From Reyranella sp. (GTDB taxonomy: Bacteria > Pseudomonadota > Alphaproteobacteria > Reyranellales > Reyranellaceae), in the NCBI GenBank assembly GCA_021732965.1, contig JAKFVZ010000650.1:1-6723 (forward strand): a DNA stretch of 6,723 nt. The letters run 5' to 3'. Positions 5,480-6,723 of this stretch are shown piece after piece (position 1 is the stretch's first letter; every line of letters starts with the position of its first letter). The translations under genes and the position numbers were made by a program. The notes beneath the pieces are model-generated. The model ran no database searches, had not been told where the DNA came from, and saw nothing but the letters and a program-made list of their open reading frames with translations.

Positions 5480-6205
5480 CTACCTCAGCGCCTGCCAGAG
5501 CAGCGCGAGACCCGACACGGCCATGACGATGTCGAGCAGGTACTGGAAGGTGGCGACGCTCAGCCGCTCGACGATCAGGCGCGCGAGATAGGTGCCGGCC
5601 ATCACCGAGGATCCGGTGATCAAGCCCTTGATCGCGATGTCGGTCGGCAGCGCGCCGAACGCCTGGAAGGTGAGGGCCTTGCTGATGTAGAGCGCGAGCG
5701 AGCCCGCCGCCTCCGTCGCGATGAAGGCGCCCTTCACCAGCCCGTGCGCGGCGAAGGCCGGCACGCTCAGCGGCCCCGTCGAGACCACGATGCCGGTCAG
5801 GAAACCGATGACGATGCCGGCCGCGAACATGCCGCCATAGCCCAGCGTGACGTTGCGGGCGGCGAGCCAGCGGCGGCCCGGAATCATGACGAGGAAGAAG
5901 ACGCCCAGCGCGGTCTCGACCGTGTTCTCGGGCAAGGCAAGCAGCGTTCGCGCACCCAGCGCCGCGGCCGGAATGCCGCCCAGCGCATAGGCGGCCGCCG
6001 CGCGCCAGTCGATGTGGCGCCACCAGGCGGTGATCTTGGCGAAGTTCGACATCAGCGCGACGACAGCCATGATCGGCACCGCCTCGCGCGGCCCGAACAC
6101 CATGACCAGCACCGGCAGCAGGATGACGGTCGCGCCGGTGCCGACGACGCCGCTCACCGTCCCGGCGATGAAGCCGACGAACAGGACGAGGGCGTAGCTC
6201 AGCAT
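5480..6205 (-). CDS. TauE/SafE (TSUP) family membrane permease
   Basis: This inner-membrane protein of 241 aa is close to the normal family length. TSUP proteins move sulfite, thiosulfate, sulfoacetate or other small organic anions. The two-fold family repeat is clear: GFIAGTVSGVVGTGATVILL (11-30) with its Gly-rich motif, and AGIVIGFLTGIVVSTGPLSV (129-148) as the second copy. About eight hydrophobic segments span the protein. The ATG at 6205 is the first start in the frame, and the metH TGA (6212-6210) is only 4 bases upstream. With only a poor ribosome site (GAG), translation probably depends on ribosomes finishing metH. The coupling hints at a sulfur-linked role, but TSUP substrates cannot be predicted from sequence alone. 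The basic-protein gene follows after 52 bases. Confidence 0.9.
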   Translation of the reverse strand: MLSYALVLFVGFIAGTVSGVVGTGATVILLPVLVMVFGPREAVPIMAVVALMSNFAKITAWWRHIDWRAAAAYALGGIPAAALGARTLLALPENTVETALGVFFLVMIPGRRWLAARNVTLGYGGMFAAGIVIGFLTGIVVSTGPLSVPAFAAHGLVKGAFIATEAAGSLALYISKALTFQAFGALPTDIAIKGLITGSSVMAGTYLARLIVERLSVATFQYLLDIVMAVSGLALLWQALR

Positions 6206-6209
6206 GGGC

Positions 6210-6723
6210 TCAATAGCCGATGTTCGGCCGCAGCCACCTTTCAGCCTGTTCGATCGAGACGCCGCGACGCCTGGCGTAATCCTCGACCTGGTCCTTGCCG
6301 ATGCGGGCGACGCCGAAATACTGCGCGTCGGGATGGGCGAAGTAATAGCCCGAGACGGCCGAGGTCGGGACCATCGCGAAGCTTTCGGTAAGCTGGATGC
6401 CGGCGTTCTGGCCGGCGTTCAGCAGCCGGAACAGTTCGGGTTTCTGGCTGTGGTCGGGGCAGGCGGGATAACCCGGCGCCGGGCGGATGCCGCGATACTT
6501 CTCGCGCGTCAGCTCCTCGTTGGAGAGCGCTTCCTCGGGGGCGTAGCCCCACAGGGTCTTGCGCACGCGCTCGTGCAGGCGCTCGGCGAAGGCCTCTGCC
6601 AGACGGTCGGCCAGCGCCTTCAGCAGGATGTCCGAATAGTCGTCATGGTCGGCCTTGAAGTGCGCGAGATGCTCCTCGATGCCATGACCGGCGGTGACGG
6701 CGAAGCCGCCGATCCAGTCGGCC
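6210..6723 (-). CDS. metH: Cobalamin-dependent methionine synthase, C-terminal activation domain (partial)
   Basis: MetH transfers a methyl group from 5-methyltetrahydrofolate to homocysteine through cobalamin in the cytoplasm. The frame is open to the right edge and 170 residues are visible, all from the C-terminal AdoMet-binding reactivation domain (Met_synt_B12). That domain allows oxidised cob(II)alamin to be reductively methylated with AdoMet. Recognisable segments in order are HDDYSDILLKALADRLAEAF, RKTLWGYAPEEALSNEEL, the AdoMet-binding RxxxGY motif within GIRPAPGYPACPDHSQK, LTESFAMVPTSAVSGYYFAH, and the terminal QVEDYARRRG...WLRPNIGY. It ends at the TGA 6212-6210, where E. coli MetH also ends within a few residues, so the C-terminus is intact. 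The GTG codon at 6566-6564 is internal Val, not a start. The catalytic homocysteine, folate and cobalamin domains would lie outside the window. The TSUP permease gene follows after 4 bases. Confidence 0.96.
   Translation of the reverse strand, partial: ADWIGGFAVTAGHGIEEHLAHFKADHDDYSDILLKALADRLAEAFAERLHERVRKTLWGYAPEEALSNEELTREKYRGIRPAPGYPACPDHSQKPELFRLLNAGQNAGIQLTESFAMVPTSAVSGYYFAHPDAQYFGVARIGKDQVEDYARRRGVSIEQAERWLRPNIGY

Overview
The window looks like chromosomal DNA from a high-GC alphaproteobacterium, possibly Hyphomicrobiales (Bradyrhizobium-like) or a Reyranella-like lineage. The inference rests on strong GC bias at third codon positions, a DUF992 envelope protein, an acyl-CoA dehydrogenase pair resembling the pimeloyl-CoA dehydrogenase large and small subunits, and a nested palindromic intergenic repeat of a type I associate with these genomes. 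Genus cannot be fixed from the sequence alone.

Plus strand, 1-3366. The window opens inside the 3' end of an acyl-CoA dehydrogenase gene. Forty bases later comes a second, complete acyl-CoA dehydrogenase of 380 aa. The two probably form one heteromeric enzyme for CoA thioesters such as dicarboxylyl-CoA. A 107-base nested palindrome fills the next gap. After it lies an AEC-family (auxin efflux carrier-like) transporter gene interrupted by a single in-frame amber codon, followed 21 bases later by a TauD/TfdA-type 2-oxoglutarate/Fe(II) dioxygenase with all its metal and co-substrate ligands.

Minus strand, 6723-3374. Reading leftward, the window holds the C-terminal AdoMet-binding activation domain of cobalamin-dependent methionine synthase (metH, cut by the window edge) and a TauE/SafE (TSUP) permease starting 4 bases after the metH stop. 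Then come a very basic Lys/Ala-rich 173-aa protein of unknown function, a PhyH-family 2-oxoglutarate/Fe(II) dioxygenase, and a small secreted or lipid-anchored DUF992 protein. The DUF992 gene converges on the TauD-like gene with only 7 bases between stop codons.

The window is mostly ordinary metabolic and transport chromosome. There is no CRISPR array, RNA gene, phage gene, transposase or toxin-antitoxin pair that I can support, and I do not see a clear novel system. The points most worth a second look are the amber-interrupted transporter, the nested palindrome directly in front of it, the unusual catalytic-base positions in the dehydrogenase pair, and the uncharacterised basic protein.
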